Below are positions 53,339 to 63,780 of a stretch of DNA of 64,000 nucleotides, piece after piece. Within the stretch, counting starts at the first letter, position 1; each line of letters starts with the position of its first letter. Made by a program: the position numbers and the translations under genes. The stretch is from Cladosporium sp. IMV 00045. Taxonomy: Eukaryota > Ascomycota > Dothideomycetes > Cladosporiales > Cladosporiaceae. A model generated the notes under the pieces. That model saw nothing but the letters and a program-made list of their open reading frames with translations. It searched no databases and had not been told where the DNA came from. The stretch is taken from NCBI GenBank assembly GCA_001931905.2, contig MSJI02000035.1, positions 20,333 through 84,332 on the forward strand. The letters run 5' to 3'.

Positions 53339-56326
53339 TCACGTCCTCTCTCCAACAGCCAACTTCACCGCCCGCAACTCCCCCTCACTCATCAAACCCC
53401 CCTCCACACCACTCTTCAACTCATCCCAAACCGCCGTCTCGTCAATAAAATACCTCCTTAGCGTCCCAACAGCCCAAACGAAAACATCCAACCCCTCCTC
53501 CCCCTTTCCACGCCTCTCCTTCAACTCCCTCAACCCCTGCCTACAAACAATCTGCACCATACTTGGCCCCAGCTTCAGACTCCCATAGACGGCCACGCGC
53601 GTGCCCTTCGCATCCGCAAGCGTCACCGTCGAGCGCGGGATTTGCTCAGCGAGGACGGCGTCGCGGAAGAAACGCGGCATGCTCTGCGGCAGCGTCTGGA
53701 CGATGTGGCGGCGCTTGCCGTGCGTGTTCTTCTGCTCGTCGGCGAGGCGGGTGGTGAATCTCTCGATCAGGGCGCGGGCGGCGGCGCTGCCGTGTGAGGA
53801 AGCCGTGGCTGAGAGGATTTTGTTGAAGGGCGTTGTGGCGAGGGTGAATTTGAGGTGTTTGGGGAGGGCGCGTTGGTTGGTTAGCAGGGCTGGGAAGCTG
53901 GGGGAGAGGGTTGAGAGGACGGTGAGTAGGGTGTCGAGGCGGTTGGAGAAGTTGATGTCGTGCTGCAGGTGGGAGGCGCCGAAGCGGCCGGTGAGCAGGG
54001 CTTGGAAGATGGCGCGGGCGTGTTTGTAGTCGTTGGTGACGGAGGTATTGGGCAAGCTTTCTTCGATCATCACTTTGGCGACGGAGGCGGCGTTGGTGAT
54101 TGTCCAGTTGATTTCTTCGGAGTCGCGCATAAATTCGAGGATTCTTATGGCGGGTTGCCAGCGTCTGAGCTCGATTTGCGTGTCGAAGAAGGCGTGCAGC
54201 ATTTCGCCTGGTAGGGTTGCTTGGCCGTCTGCGTTGGTGGTCGGGCCTAGTTTTGTGGCTTTTGCGATCAGGGCTTTGTCGTCGACGGCTGTGGCGAAGC
54301 GGATGATCGCAGCTGCAATGGCGGGCTCTTGATACAAATGATCGTGGATGATCGGTCCATCAACGTCTTGATTTGTGAGCATCCATCTCCCAAAAGCAAA
54401 CGCTTTGTTCTCAGTGACGAGCTCGAGGAATGCAGCCAGCGTTGTCGGCGGGATCTGGGTATCGAAGGAAGGGTAATCAATGCCAGAGAAGTTGCTGTCG
54501 AACAGCCCTCGAGGTAAAGATTTGGAACTTGCTGAGTTCAGATGCATGCGCTCGAAGAAGTCGCCGAGAGAGCGGTGACGATCGTCGTCAACTCTCTCCT
54601 GCAATAATTTGAATACCTGCAGCGCACCTTCGAGATCACCATTTTTGATTTCCACATGCAGTGCCCGGTGAAGTATTCCTAGAAGAGCAGCACTGCCATC
54701 CAGTACATAGGAAGGAAGAACTTGTGAACGACGTGATTCTAGCTCCTCGCCGATGCGAGGGGACAATTCGACCAGACGTCGCACAATGTGAGGGTTCTTC
54801 TCAATGTTGATGCCCCCTGATTCCACGAGTCGAAGCAGCATGGCATCCCAGGATCCACCACCCAGATTGAGATTCGCACGCTGAAGGAACTCGCGCAGCT
54901 CGCGAAGCGACCTTGTGACCACGCTGAGAGAAATGCCTCGACCGCCTACGCCGACGCTAAGTGTATTCAGAAGAGCATCGATGTAGGCGTTGACAACCTC
55001 ACTGCTGACAGTCTTCTCGACGCGAAGGCCAGTGACGTCCACGTCATCCATGGTTGCAGTAGTTCTGGTATCAAACATGTATTTGATGCTGTCCCAGTCG
55101 AGCAAGTCCGTTTGTCCAAATGGCATGATAGCACCGAGAGCGTCTCGCCAAGATATGGGCTGCCATTGTTCGGTACCTTTAGATCTGGCGAAGGATGTGA
55201 GAAGGGAAGCACCTTCCAAGATCCAGCCTCCGTGCAAACACGACCAGAGGATAAGTTCGAGCCAAATCTCAGGCTTGATCCCAGATACTCTGACACGATA
55301 CGATGAGCCTTTGGCTTCGAGACCGAAGAGCCTTCCGCCTTTCCTTTTGGCCTCTTCGACAGCGGTCATCTCGCGCGCCCTCCAAGTGGCATCGGATAGA
55401 GCTGTCATGATGCGCGAAGAAAGCAGATGGAGAGTTGGTGGCTGCTGGATGGCATCTCGACTCTCGGAAGGGACGAAAGTGTAGACTGACGAAGGCATGA
55501 GTTCGTAGTGATGCAGGAGCGCGATCATTTCCAGGACTTCAGGCTTCACTTCTCCGCCTGCAATATCATGATCGTTTGCGCAAGAAATGATCAGCCGTCC
55601 AATACCACGCCAAATGATACCAAGGACCTCGTGTCGATCCTTTTCAAATCGACCCAACTTGTCCGGTTTGTTGTCGTCTGTAAGCTCGTGCAGACTAGCT
55701 GCGGAAGATGTCTTGATATGGGGTGTAATAGGCTCACCCGATTTGGGCTTCAAATACAGAGGCGATTGCAGTAGGTCATCCAGTGGTCCAGTCCAATTCC
55801 ATTGCTGGACCAGGTGAGGCGCCCGATTTGAGCGCGGTGATTCTGCATGGTAGCTTTCAACCAAGAGTTTGACGATCCATACAGCTGCCTTCCATCGTCC
55901 TTGATCAACCGCCAACCAGGGCAAGAAGCCTTTGAAATGTGCGTTTGCCTGAAGAACAAATTCAGCTGTCTTTGACGCTTCCGGTTTGAAGTCTTCTGGT
56001 TTGCCGGCTGGGTGAACTTGATCGGCGGTGTTGCTCCGCAAATGCAGCGGCAAACATTGATCAAGACGACGCAGATAGTCTTCAGTCTTGGAATTGCTGG
56101 TTCCTGACTTTTGAGACTCATCAAACTTGTGTTTTTGATAAGGCCTGATCCTTTTCAGATTAGGATAGAGCGGTGGCGGAGGTTTGGCTGATGCGGACCC
56201 CTGAGCAGCCGGGGTCGCGAAGGCGCGGGATTGCCATGCTGTCGGTCTTGAGCAGATGAAAGAGAACTTGGTCGATGGAGCATTGGCAGCCCTTCGTCTC
56301 CCATCGCGAAGAGCGCCGTGTATCAT
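53339..56326 (-). CDS. Large mitochondrial protein of unknown function
   Basis: One continuous frame of 995 residues from ATG 56326. The N-terminus (MIHGALRDGRRRAANAPSTK, then SRAFATPAAQG) is Arg/Ala/Ser-rich with no early acid cluster, as in mitochondrial presequences. The rest is predominantly helical with repeated hydrophobic/charged helix pairs (LEGALQVFKLLQERVDDD, WQPAIRILEFMRDSEEI, MLHAFFDTQIELRRW), suggesting divergent PPR/TPR-like helical repeats. Proteins of this size and design in fungi are often translation or RNA-maturation factors for mitochondrial transcripts. That assignment is inference and no exact family is recognised. Confidence 0.75.
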   Translation of the reverse strand: MIHGALRDGRRRAANAPSTKFSFICSRPTAWQSRAFATPAAQGSASAKPPPPLYPNLKRIRPYQKHKFDESQKSGTSNSKTEDYLRRLDQCLPLHLRSNTADQVHPAGKPEDFKPEASKTAEFVLQANAHFKGFLPWLAVDQGRWKAAVWIVKLLVESYHAESPRSNRAPHLVQQWNWTGPLDDLLQSPLYLKPKSGEPITPHIKTSSAASLHELTDDNKPDKLGRFEKDRHEVLGIIWRGIGRLIISCANDHDIAGGEVKPEVLEMIALLHHYELMPSSVYTFVPSESRDAIQQPPTLHLLSSRIMTALSDATWRAREMTAVEEAKRKGGRLFGLEAKGSSYRVRVSGIKPEIWLELILWSCLHGGWILEGASLLTSFARSKGTEQWQPISWRDALGAIMPFGQTDLLDWDSIKYMFDTRTTATMDDVDVTGLRVEKTVSSEVVNAYIDALLNTLSVGVGGRGISLSVVTRSLRELREFLQRANLNLGGGSWDAMLLRLVESGGINIEKNPHIVRRLVELSPRIGEELESRRSQVLPSYVLDGSAALLGILHRALHVEIKNGDLEGALQVFKLLQERVDDDRHRSLGDFFERMHLNSASSKSLPRGLFDSNFSGIDYPSFDTQIPPTTLAAFLELVTENKAFAFGRWMLTNQDVDGPIIHDHLYQEPAIAAAIIRFATAVDDKALIAKATKLGPTTNADGQATLPGEMLHAFFDTQIELRRWQPAIRILEFMRDSEEINWTITNAASVAKVMIEESLPNTSVTNDYKHARAIFQALLTGRFGASHLQHDINFSNRLDTLLTVLSTLSPSFPALLTNQRALPKHLKFTLATTPFNKILSATASSHGSAAARALIERFTTRLADEQKNTHGKRRHIVQTLPQSMPRFFRDAVLAEQIPRSTVTLADAKGTRVAVYGSLKLGPSMVQIVCRQGLRELKERRGKGEEGLDVFVWAVGTLRRYFIDETAVWDELKSGVEGGLMSEGELRAVKLAVGERT

Positions 56327-56790
56327 GAGTTTGGAATGTCAGGGGAGTAATATCATGTTTGGGAGGAAGTGTAAACATGCACCTTCATATGTTGAGATGG
56401 ATGATCGCCACGAATTTTTGTGGTGACGTCCGGCTTTCGCGAATCGTTCCTGCCTCAGGCTAACAGCATTGCAGCCTAAATTTTGTCGCGACGAGAGGAG
56501 CGCGCGCGACAGCTCTGACCTCATCTGCCTGAGAGCTTGCTGTGCTCTCTGCTGTGCTTTGCGACAAACACATGCAGCTTTCTTTCACACCTTTCATCGA
56601 TTCATCCTCCTCGCCCCACCTCATGAACCCAGCTCCCCGTCCCTTGCCTCTCCACTGTTGACCTCGTCCAATTTACACCTTTCCAAATTGGTTTGGTGAA
56701 TAGCAGATTCATTGCAAACTCCCTCTTCGACGCGCTCCATCGCGCTTCATTCGTTCAATCCACCTCCAGCTAAACAGCTTCGCTTTCGCC
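56327..56790. other. Bidirectional promoter region
   Basis: 464 bp between the mitochondrial-protein gene and the PARP-finger gene, with a pyrimidine-rich leader just before 56791. No coding content is supported. Confidence 0.5.
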
Positions 56791-57839
56791 ATGGCGTACC
56801 GTGTCGGTAGGTCCTTATTGTCGCGAAACCGTGACTCCAATCTTTGCAGTTATCGAGTCTGACTTGTGCACAGAAATCTCATCGAACAACCGCGCGGGTT
56901 GCCAAGCTACCCACTGCAAGAATGCAGAAGGTGGTCCCATCAAGATTCAGAAAGGCGAAATCCGCCAGGGCGTCTCCGTCACCATCAACGAGCACACCAG
57001 CATGAAATATCGCCACTGGTAAGCTGAGACTCTTTCCAATTGGCTTGACCAACCCCCACTAACTTTATCACTCAGGGGATGCGTTACGCCTGCGGTCCTC
57101 CACAACTGGCACGAAACCTCCGGAGGCGACATGGACTTGGTCGACGGGTACGATGAGCTCCCTGAGGATGCTCAAGAGAAGGTGAAGCGTGCTCTGGAGC
57201 AGGGTCACGTTGATGACGACGACTGGAACGGGGTTCGCATTGCGATTAGTCTCCGGCCGATTCCTACATCGATCTAACCATCTCACAGGACGTCGAGTGC
57301 AATCGCTGGAACGGCAAGAAGTCACAAGGCATGTTCCTCAAGGGCAATGCCAAGAAGCAGGCTGAGGTAGGTGCTCGCTTTTTACTTGATGCCGTGTCTC
57401 TACATTCTCTAACACTCCTCAGGCTACCGAAGATGGCGAGGATAACGACAAGAAGCGCTCCGCCGAGGCAGATCCTGATGACGAGAAGCCCGCTGCAAAG
57501 AAGGCTCGCGCCAGCGCATCTGCATCTGCTGAGGCTGAGGAAACCACTCCCGCCAAGAGAGGCAGAGGTCGCCCGAAGAAAGCTACCACCGATGCCACTC
57601 CCAAGGCTGCTGCTGCAGACCCTGACGCTCCTAAGAGGGGTAGAGGCCGTCCAAGGAAGTCAGTCGCCACTGATGGTGCAGCAGATGAGCCCGCGCCCGC
57701 GCCTGCGAGCGACACCCCGAAGAGGGGCAGAGGCCGTCCGAAGAAACCGCGCCCCACCGACGAGGATGGCAACGAGATTGTCGAGGCCCCTAAGGCAAAG
57801 AGTGGGAGGGGCAGGGGTCGTCCGAAGAAGTCAGCCTAA
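56791..57839 (+). CDS. Stand-alone PARP-type zinc finger protein with four AT hooks
   Basis: Five exons (56791-56806, 56874-57018, 57076-57232, 57289-57366, 57423-57839) give 270 residues. The first coding exon is only 16 nt (MAYRV). Intron 3 uses a GTTCGC donor. Residues 1-90 form a PARP-type finger: VEISSNNRAGCQATHC, IQKGEIRQGV, YRHWGCVTP with the C-C-H-C ligands, then HVDDDDWNG. A linker (SQGMFLKGNAKKQAE) leads to a Lys/Ala/Asp-rich tail with four AT-hook cores (RGRGRPKK, RGRGRPRK, RGRGRPKK, GRGRGRPKK). There is no poly-ADP-ribose polymerase, ligase or BRCT domain. The architecture indicates a nuclear protein binding nicked or AT-rich DNA. The function is unknown beyond that. Confidence 0.87.
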
Positions 57840-58643
57840 GCATAAGTTGCTGGCAACGACGACTAAAGCCAATCCGAGGAAGGGCGCAGGCAAGCCGAAG
57901 ATCGCGTTTGTCAAGACGGAAGACGAGTGTGAGGGCTACCTGTCCATCTCAGGGAAGCAGAGCAACCAACCTCCTCGCCGGCGTGCCTTTCTTTGGCTAC
58001 TGTATCACCAACCTCATCTCCTTTCCGCGATCACCGTCGGATTCCAACCATCAGCAGCGATCACCTTCCCAACACGCTAGAAGGAATCATATGCCAAGCC
58101 AATTTCTCTGTTACTCTCGAGCTCACAACGGCTGTGCTCATCACTCAATCAGTGTCTCTCGAACAGCGCGAGTTGATTCAGTACTTTCATTTCCCTCAAA
58201 GAACCCGAAGGGTTGATGGCAACGTCAAGGATGGGAAGGAACCGACTGCTGTAATATTAGATACCTCCGTCAAACTTTTCCAAACGTTCAAGCAAAAAAC
58301 CTGCCAAGTTTTCCGTCTCACTGTATCGTGTCGAATTTCAATGGTTTGCGCGATACGCTGCGATCGAATGGTCTTGTCTATTCACGCACACCGTGTGCAA
58401 GACCAGCGGCGGAGGCGAATCTTTTGCCTCGAGGTAGGCTTCCCAGACGCAAGCAAAGTCCAAGAACAAACGCTCCCGTGTCTTCTGTAACACAGCTAAC
58501 ACAACTCCCGTAAAATTGTATATCCGGTCAATTCGCATGCTTTATGTACAGTTATCTCCGTTCCATCAAACAAAAAATCTAACACGAAACAAACAGAACG
58601 ACATCCTCTCCCAACATCCAAAACCCCCTCACGCATCCCAGAT
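57840..58643. other. Convergent 3' flanks, no gene seen
   Basis: 804 bp between two convergent genes. A 165-codon plus-strand frame (57993-58490) lacks an ATG start and any domain, so I reject it. Confidence 0.5.
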
Positions 58644-60344
58644 CTACAACTTCGCCTCAACATTCAATTTCTCCTTCGGCCCCGCCAACGGATCATAAAC
58701 ATTCAACCCCAACGTATCGCTCGGCACGCCCGTCGTATGCATGCTCAACCCCCTCGTATCGACCAACTCGGGCGTCAACTGATCCACACTCCTGCACCCG
58801 ATGAGGCGCATGTTCATCTCCATCTCGTCTTTCAGCAACTGCATCGCGCGATCCACACCCGGCAACCCGTAGGCAGACATGGCGTAGAGGAAAGGTCGGC
58901 CAATGCCCACGCCTTTGGCACCGAGACACAGCGCTTTGAGAATATCCGTCGCGCGGCGCACGCCGCCGTCGATGAAGATTTCGATTTGGTCTTGCAGACC
59001 CAGACGGCGGAGTTCGGGCATCACTTCGGCGAGGACTTCGATGCCGGAGCGGGCGAAGTCTAGCTGTCGTCCACCGTGGTTGGAGAGCACCACGCCTGCG
59101 CACCCGACTTGGATGGCGCGGATGACGTCTTCGACGCGCTGCACGCCCTTGAGGATGATGGGCATTTTGGTCACGGACTTGAACCAGGGAATGTCCTTCC
59201 AGGACAGTGCGGGGTCGATGAACGAGGAGATGGCGCGAGCGGCGCCCTGGCTGCGGTCGACGCTGTCGCCGCCGGAGTCCTGGACGTTAGATCCCACGTC
59301 GGAGAATTTCGAGCGCATGTCCTTCTCGCGCCGGCCGAGCTGGGGCGCGTCGACGGTGATGAAGAGGCCCTTGCAGCCGCGCGCTTCGGCGTGCTCGATG
59401 ATGCGGCGCGTGATGTCGCGGTTCTTGTTGACGTACAGCTGCAGCCACTGCACCTGGTCGCCTTCTTTGGCGTCGACGATTTCGTCGAAGGAGCACGACG
59501 CGAGGGTGGGGATCATTTGGATGACGTTGTGCTTGCGCGCGCCGCGGGTCAGGACGACTTCGCCTTCCGGGTTGCCGAGCTTGCCCAGCGCGGTGGCGGT
59601 CACGTAGAAGGGGATAGAGACTTTGGTGCCCAGCATGGTGGTCGAGAGGTCGATGTTCTCCACGTCTTCGAGGATTCGGGGGCGGAACCAGATTTTGTGG
59701 AAGGCAGAGTGGTTCTCGCGGAGAGTCTGGTTGGGGTTAGTACTCGTCTGGTCTTGAAGGGGAGCACATCGCGTGGGGAAGTAGATGACACAAGAAAACT
59801 CACAATCTCATCATCCGCACCACTGGAATAGTAAGCCCAAGCGGTCTTCTTCATAACCCTCTTGGCCACAGCCTCGAAATCCATCAGATTGTAGCACTGC
59901 TCCAGAATGGGCATGCGGGCGATGCGAGCCTGCCTGTCCTCCTCCTCCGGGTCCGCGGCTTTCTCCTCCTTCTCGACGGTGCCCATGTCGACTTCTCCCA
60001 GGTGCTTGCTCTTGTCGAGGAATTTGTCCAGAGTGTCTGGCGGATGGATTGGCTCGTATTCTTCCGTCGCGTCTTTGCCTGCGTACTTGAGGATGATTTT
60101 GGGTCCGCCTGGGTGCTCGGGCATGAACTCGGTTACATCGTAGGCTGGGTGGTGAGAGTGTTGTTAGCATGGCTTTTTGGAAGATTGTCGTGGTGGTCTG
60201 TCACTGAGACTACATAGTAGATAGATATCAAAAGAACTCACCTCTCCCATGAATAATGACCCAACAATCATCCTTCGACCCGTGCTTTGCGACCTCCTCG
60301 CCGGTGAGCTTCACCTTTTGCGTATCATTGCTGTCGTGGTTCAT
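58644..60344 (-). CDS. L-lactate dehydrogenase (cytochrome b2 type) ending in AKL
   Basis: Three exons (60344-60242, 60144-59804, 59726-58644; introns 97 and 77 nt) encode 508 residues. A cytochrome b5 domain comes first, with heme ligands in MPEHPGG (H45) and YEPIHPP (H68). The FMN-dependent alpha-hydroxy acid dehydrogenase domain follows (about 110-490), with [57 protein letters not shown], the active-site SNHGGRQLD (H366) and [17 protein letters not shown]. The enzyme oxidises L-lactate (or a related hydroxy acid) to the keto acid. The protein starts at the b5 domain without the mitochondrial presequence of yeast Cyb2, and its last three residues are AKL, a PTS1-type peroxisomal signal. 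Peroxisomal location is therefore inferred, and substrate preference is open. Confidence 0.9.
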
Positions 60345-62068
60345 TATGGCGGTGGCGTTTAGGAACCCTGGGAGAGAACCCAAAGAGAAACCGGGTTTAT
60401 CTTTTTATGCTGCTTCTACTTCGTCCTGAAGTGTGTTTCGTTTTGTCTTCTGCTCTTCGCTTCCGGGAGATTGATGGTGTGCCTCAGACAAGAAGGATTG
60501 GGCAGCCAGGTATTCGCAGTCCAATGTTCCCCTGTGGTGGATGTTGCACAAAGAAAGGCGAAGGAAGTGAAGACAGACCCTCAAGCCTGTAGTCGAGAGA
60601 GCAAGAATACGCAATCCAATGTTAATCAGATCCGAGGTTGTCTCCAGTAGTTCAAACGAAGTCTCCCGTCTGTCGTATCGGAGATAAGAAACGCAGCCTG
60701 TACTAAAGATCTACAACAACGCAAGAAGAAGAAGGGACAAGAAAGCTGCGAGCAAAAAATATCTCAAATCCCCAAGTCTAACAATTAATCCAAGCACCAC
60801 GTACACCCTCCCCATCTCCCTCCCCCATCTCTCCCCCAATGCCGAACGCAAAACACCTTCGTAGAGATATCGCCCTCGCCCCTCAATACCCCGAACAGCC
60901 GCACCACCCATCTCCACACGCCCACAGAGCCAATCGCGCGTTTCTGCTTATTACCGAGCCGCACAGCGAAGCGGGTGAAGCGGAGATGCGGTGTCGGGAG
61001 AAAGTTAGGGCGATGTCGGCCGCGGCACGGTAGATGGTCGAAGAATGGGACATTTGGAATCGAGGGAATAATCAAATTTAGGTGTTGGGGGATTGGCGAT
61101 GAAGACGGTTGCTGATATCTAAGGAGCAATAATGCCGGGCAGAGGAACGTTAGCTGCATGTCTTTTTTTATTTCGGCGTCTTCGTACCATCTTTGCTTGA
61201 GAGATTTCGTCTCTTCGACTTAGATACATACATATACATGGACTGTTTCTGGTGATTCGTTTCTTATCTCTGAACATAGAATCAAACTGTGAGGTGAGAA
61301 TGCGTTGACAGCGTTAGGCATGGGTGGCATTCATCTTTTAGACTCTAGGTATTTGTAAACAGACCAGATCTCATTCTCGCGCGTCTCATGACTTCAAATG
61401 CATGAAATAAAACCGTTCGGGTCGTAGAGTATTCTAGACCTCATCTTTCATCCTCCCCCCTCCTCTGCTACGACGACTTCAATCGCGCAGCATAGCGATG
61501 AAAGTGATGCCAGGTAGGCGTTGGCATTATCGTTGCTCTTCAGAGCTGCACACATGTAGATGGGTGTCTGGTTTCGCATCTCTTATCTTCCTCCATTTAA
61601 ATAAATCCACGTCTTCCCGTCCTCGCTCCCGACGAGGAGTGCAGGTACCTATATGGAGTTAGAAGGGTGATGGTGATAGAGAGACACCTGACAAGGTAAG
61701 TTATACGAGGAGTGAAAAGCACTACTGGTGCCTCGAGTCGCTAGAACATATCACAGGCAAGTTGAATCTGGGCCGTATCATTGAGACTGGCAAGATTCAT
61801 AGTTAACAGAACAAAATCAAAGAGAGGATCCAAGACAAGAAGAAATATCGCTTTTGCATTTCCATTTTCCAAACTGTGTTTTCTCGTAACGTTTCTTCCC
61901 ATGTTCGCGCAAAAGCAAAAGCAAAAGCATGCATTGGTATCAAGTCGCAGCAAGCAAGCAAGCAAGCAAGCATATCAAAAAACTCTCATTCGTCATGTAA
62001 CATCATCACCAGGCCTTCCTCGCCTGTCCGAAACTCCCCAACTCCAACAGGTCTCGCGATCATCAAGA
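60345..62068. other. Long intergenic region, no gene seen
   Basis: 1724 bp between two minus-strand genes. Frames on the minus strand near 60785-61159 lack an ATG start and domain content. The long plus-strand frame from 61781 is antisense to the Vip1-like gene. The right end has two short tandem repeats, listed separately. A non-coding RNA cannot be excluded by eye. Confidence 0.45.
61909..61971. repeat. (GCAAAA)n and (AGCA)n short tandem repeats
   Basis: Three GCAAAA units lie near 61912-61930, and about five AGCA units near 61948-61971. Both are probably within the 3' region of the minus-strand Vip1-like gene. Confidence 0.8.
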
Positions 62069-63092
62069 TTAAGAAGCCTTCGAGCAACCCGAGCAAGCGC
62101 ACTTGCCCGGCTCGCAGGGACACTTGCCATCAACGCCGCCGCAGTTGCACTTTGTCTTCTTCTGGCCATCCACCTCGACGAACTCCATCTCCGCCTCTTC
62201 CGCGCTGCGCGTCGTCGACTTCTCGTCCGGGTTCTTCGGGCAGCTGCTGCAGCCGCACTTGCCGGGGGCGCACTGGCACACGCCGCCCTGCGCGCCGCAG
62301 TTGCACGCCGTGCGGTCGGTACCCGCCACGTTGTGCAGGTTGAGGTCGCCCTCGCCTTGCTGAGGAGCTTTGCCGGATTTCAGACCCGCCAGGTGGCGCG
62401 CCTCGTTGTGCACGTCGAGGACCTGCTTCTGGCCCTGGGCGTAGAAGGCGCGCACGCGCTGGCCGGTGGGGGTTTCGGCCGCCTTCTCGAAGTAGGAGGA
62501 CAGGCCGCGCCAGCCCTGGTTGGCGCGCGCGGAGATGCCGTACTGGTGGTCGAGGGCCTGGGCCTTCTCGCTGGCCTTGAACTTGTTGTCGAAGTTCTGC
62601 AGGGTGGTGGTGAAGCGGTTGCTGACGCCGTGCTGCTGGTCGAGGGCGATGGCGCGCTCGATCGCCTTGTCGCTCAGCACGTACCCGTGCGCCAGATACT
62701 CGGCGAAGATGCGGCTGCGCGGCTTGTCCTCCTGGCTCAGGTCGTCGACGTTTTCGTCCGGGTGCGCGGTGCGGCCGCCGGCGAGCTCGTCGAGGGACGC
62801 GGCGGATGTGACGTGCACTTGGTTGGCGCCCAGTTGCGTGTTGTCGAGGAGGAGGGCGGTCTTAGCGGCGGTCTCCTTCTCGAAGGTCACGGAGGCGGAT
62901 TTGGTGGTGTCTGCGGCGCCGGAGTCGTTGGTGACGGAGAGGGTGGAAATCTTGCCGCTGGGAAGAGAGTGTTAGTGATGTGATGGCACTTGTTGTGTTG
63001 GGTACATGTGCACACCAGAAGCTGAAGAAATCCCTGACCTCCTTCTCGGTGGTGTCGTGGTTGATGCCCTTGACGTGGACGGTGTTTGACAT
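62069..63092 (-). CDS. Vip1-like RRM protein fused to two metallothionein-like modules
   Basis: Two exons (63092-63016, 62957-62069; 58-nt intron) encode 321 residues. Residues 1-75 are an RRM of the Vip1 type (VHVKGINHDTTEKEVRDFFS, then FCGKISTLSV and ASVTFEKETAAKTALLL). The middle has a domain with PRSRIFAEYLAHGYVLSDKA, AIALDQQHGVSNRF and ALDHQYGISARA, typical of the fungal Vip1 family. The end is unusual: two 22-residue Cys-rich units (about 244-265 and 296-317), each with seven Cys in the order CxC-x6-CxC-x4-CxC-x2-C. They read CNCGAQGGVCQCAPGKCGC and CNCGGVDGKCPCEPGKCAC. This closely follows the Neurospora copper metallothionein pattern. A 30-residue acidic linker joins them. RNA binding is supported by homology; copper or zinc binding by the tail is inferred. 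Confidence 0.9.
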
Positions 63093-63780
63093 GATTGTGA
63101 ACTGTTTGTGGAAGTGTTGGTGGATTGAGGGTATGTGAATGGTAAGGTAAGAGGTTGGTGAGTAAAGCAAGGTGAGTTGACGAAGTTTATGAGAGGGTGA
63201 TGTTGGATTGTTGAATGACTTATTACGAGGAGGACAAGTCCACTTATAAACAAGAATGCGGTTGCGCTCTTTGTGCCTCAAAACACTCCATGTACGTCAT
63301 CCGTGGCGGAGCTGGCAGCCAGGTGGAACGTTGCCCCTCATTCGCTAAAAATTGAAACACAGCCCATTATTTGCAGAGGCGATTCACACTACAGGTATAC
63401 AGGCTGGCACATTCTAGAACTACCACTCCACTACGCAAGTCTAATCATTGCATTCGTTAATTCTACTGCCTGCTGGTTAGGCTGCGATAAATCAACCAAT
63501 CAATCAATCACAGAGTCACATGTTTGCCACTTGCAATCTTACCACGAGCAAGAAACAAGATACTTCCAAGGCAGAGAACCAATGCATAATTACTACCAGA
63601 AAAAAACGAGATAAATGCCAAAATCATGTCATGCTTTTTGTGTTTTCCTTGCAGTCCTGCTCTTAGCTCTTCTTTGCGTTCCCTTAACGCACCTGTCCTT
63701 CCAACGCCTCATGCTATCAATCAATCATGGCAATCTACTGTAAAAATTGTAGCTGCTGTATCCGCTTGAGAAAGATCTCT
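63093..63780. other. Intergenic, no gene seen
   Basis: 688 bp: promoter of the Vip1-like gene and 3' flank of the DAHP synthase gene. A 113-codon plus-strand frame from 63273 has no recognisable content. AT-rich with AATCAATCAATC near 63490. Confidence 0.45.

Noticed and set aside
57993..58490. 165-codon plus-strand frame between the PARP-finger and lactate dehydrogenase genes
   Set aside because: Starts at a non-ATG codon, no recognisable motif, lies in a convergent 3' region.
61781..62983. 400-codon plus-strand open frame
   Set aside because: Antisense to the Vip1-like gene; its length comes from the GC-rich codon bias of the real gene, and it is Leu/Ala/Arg-rich without any domain.
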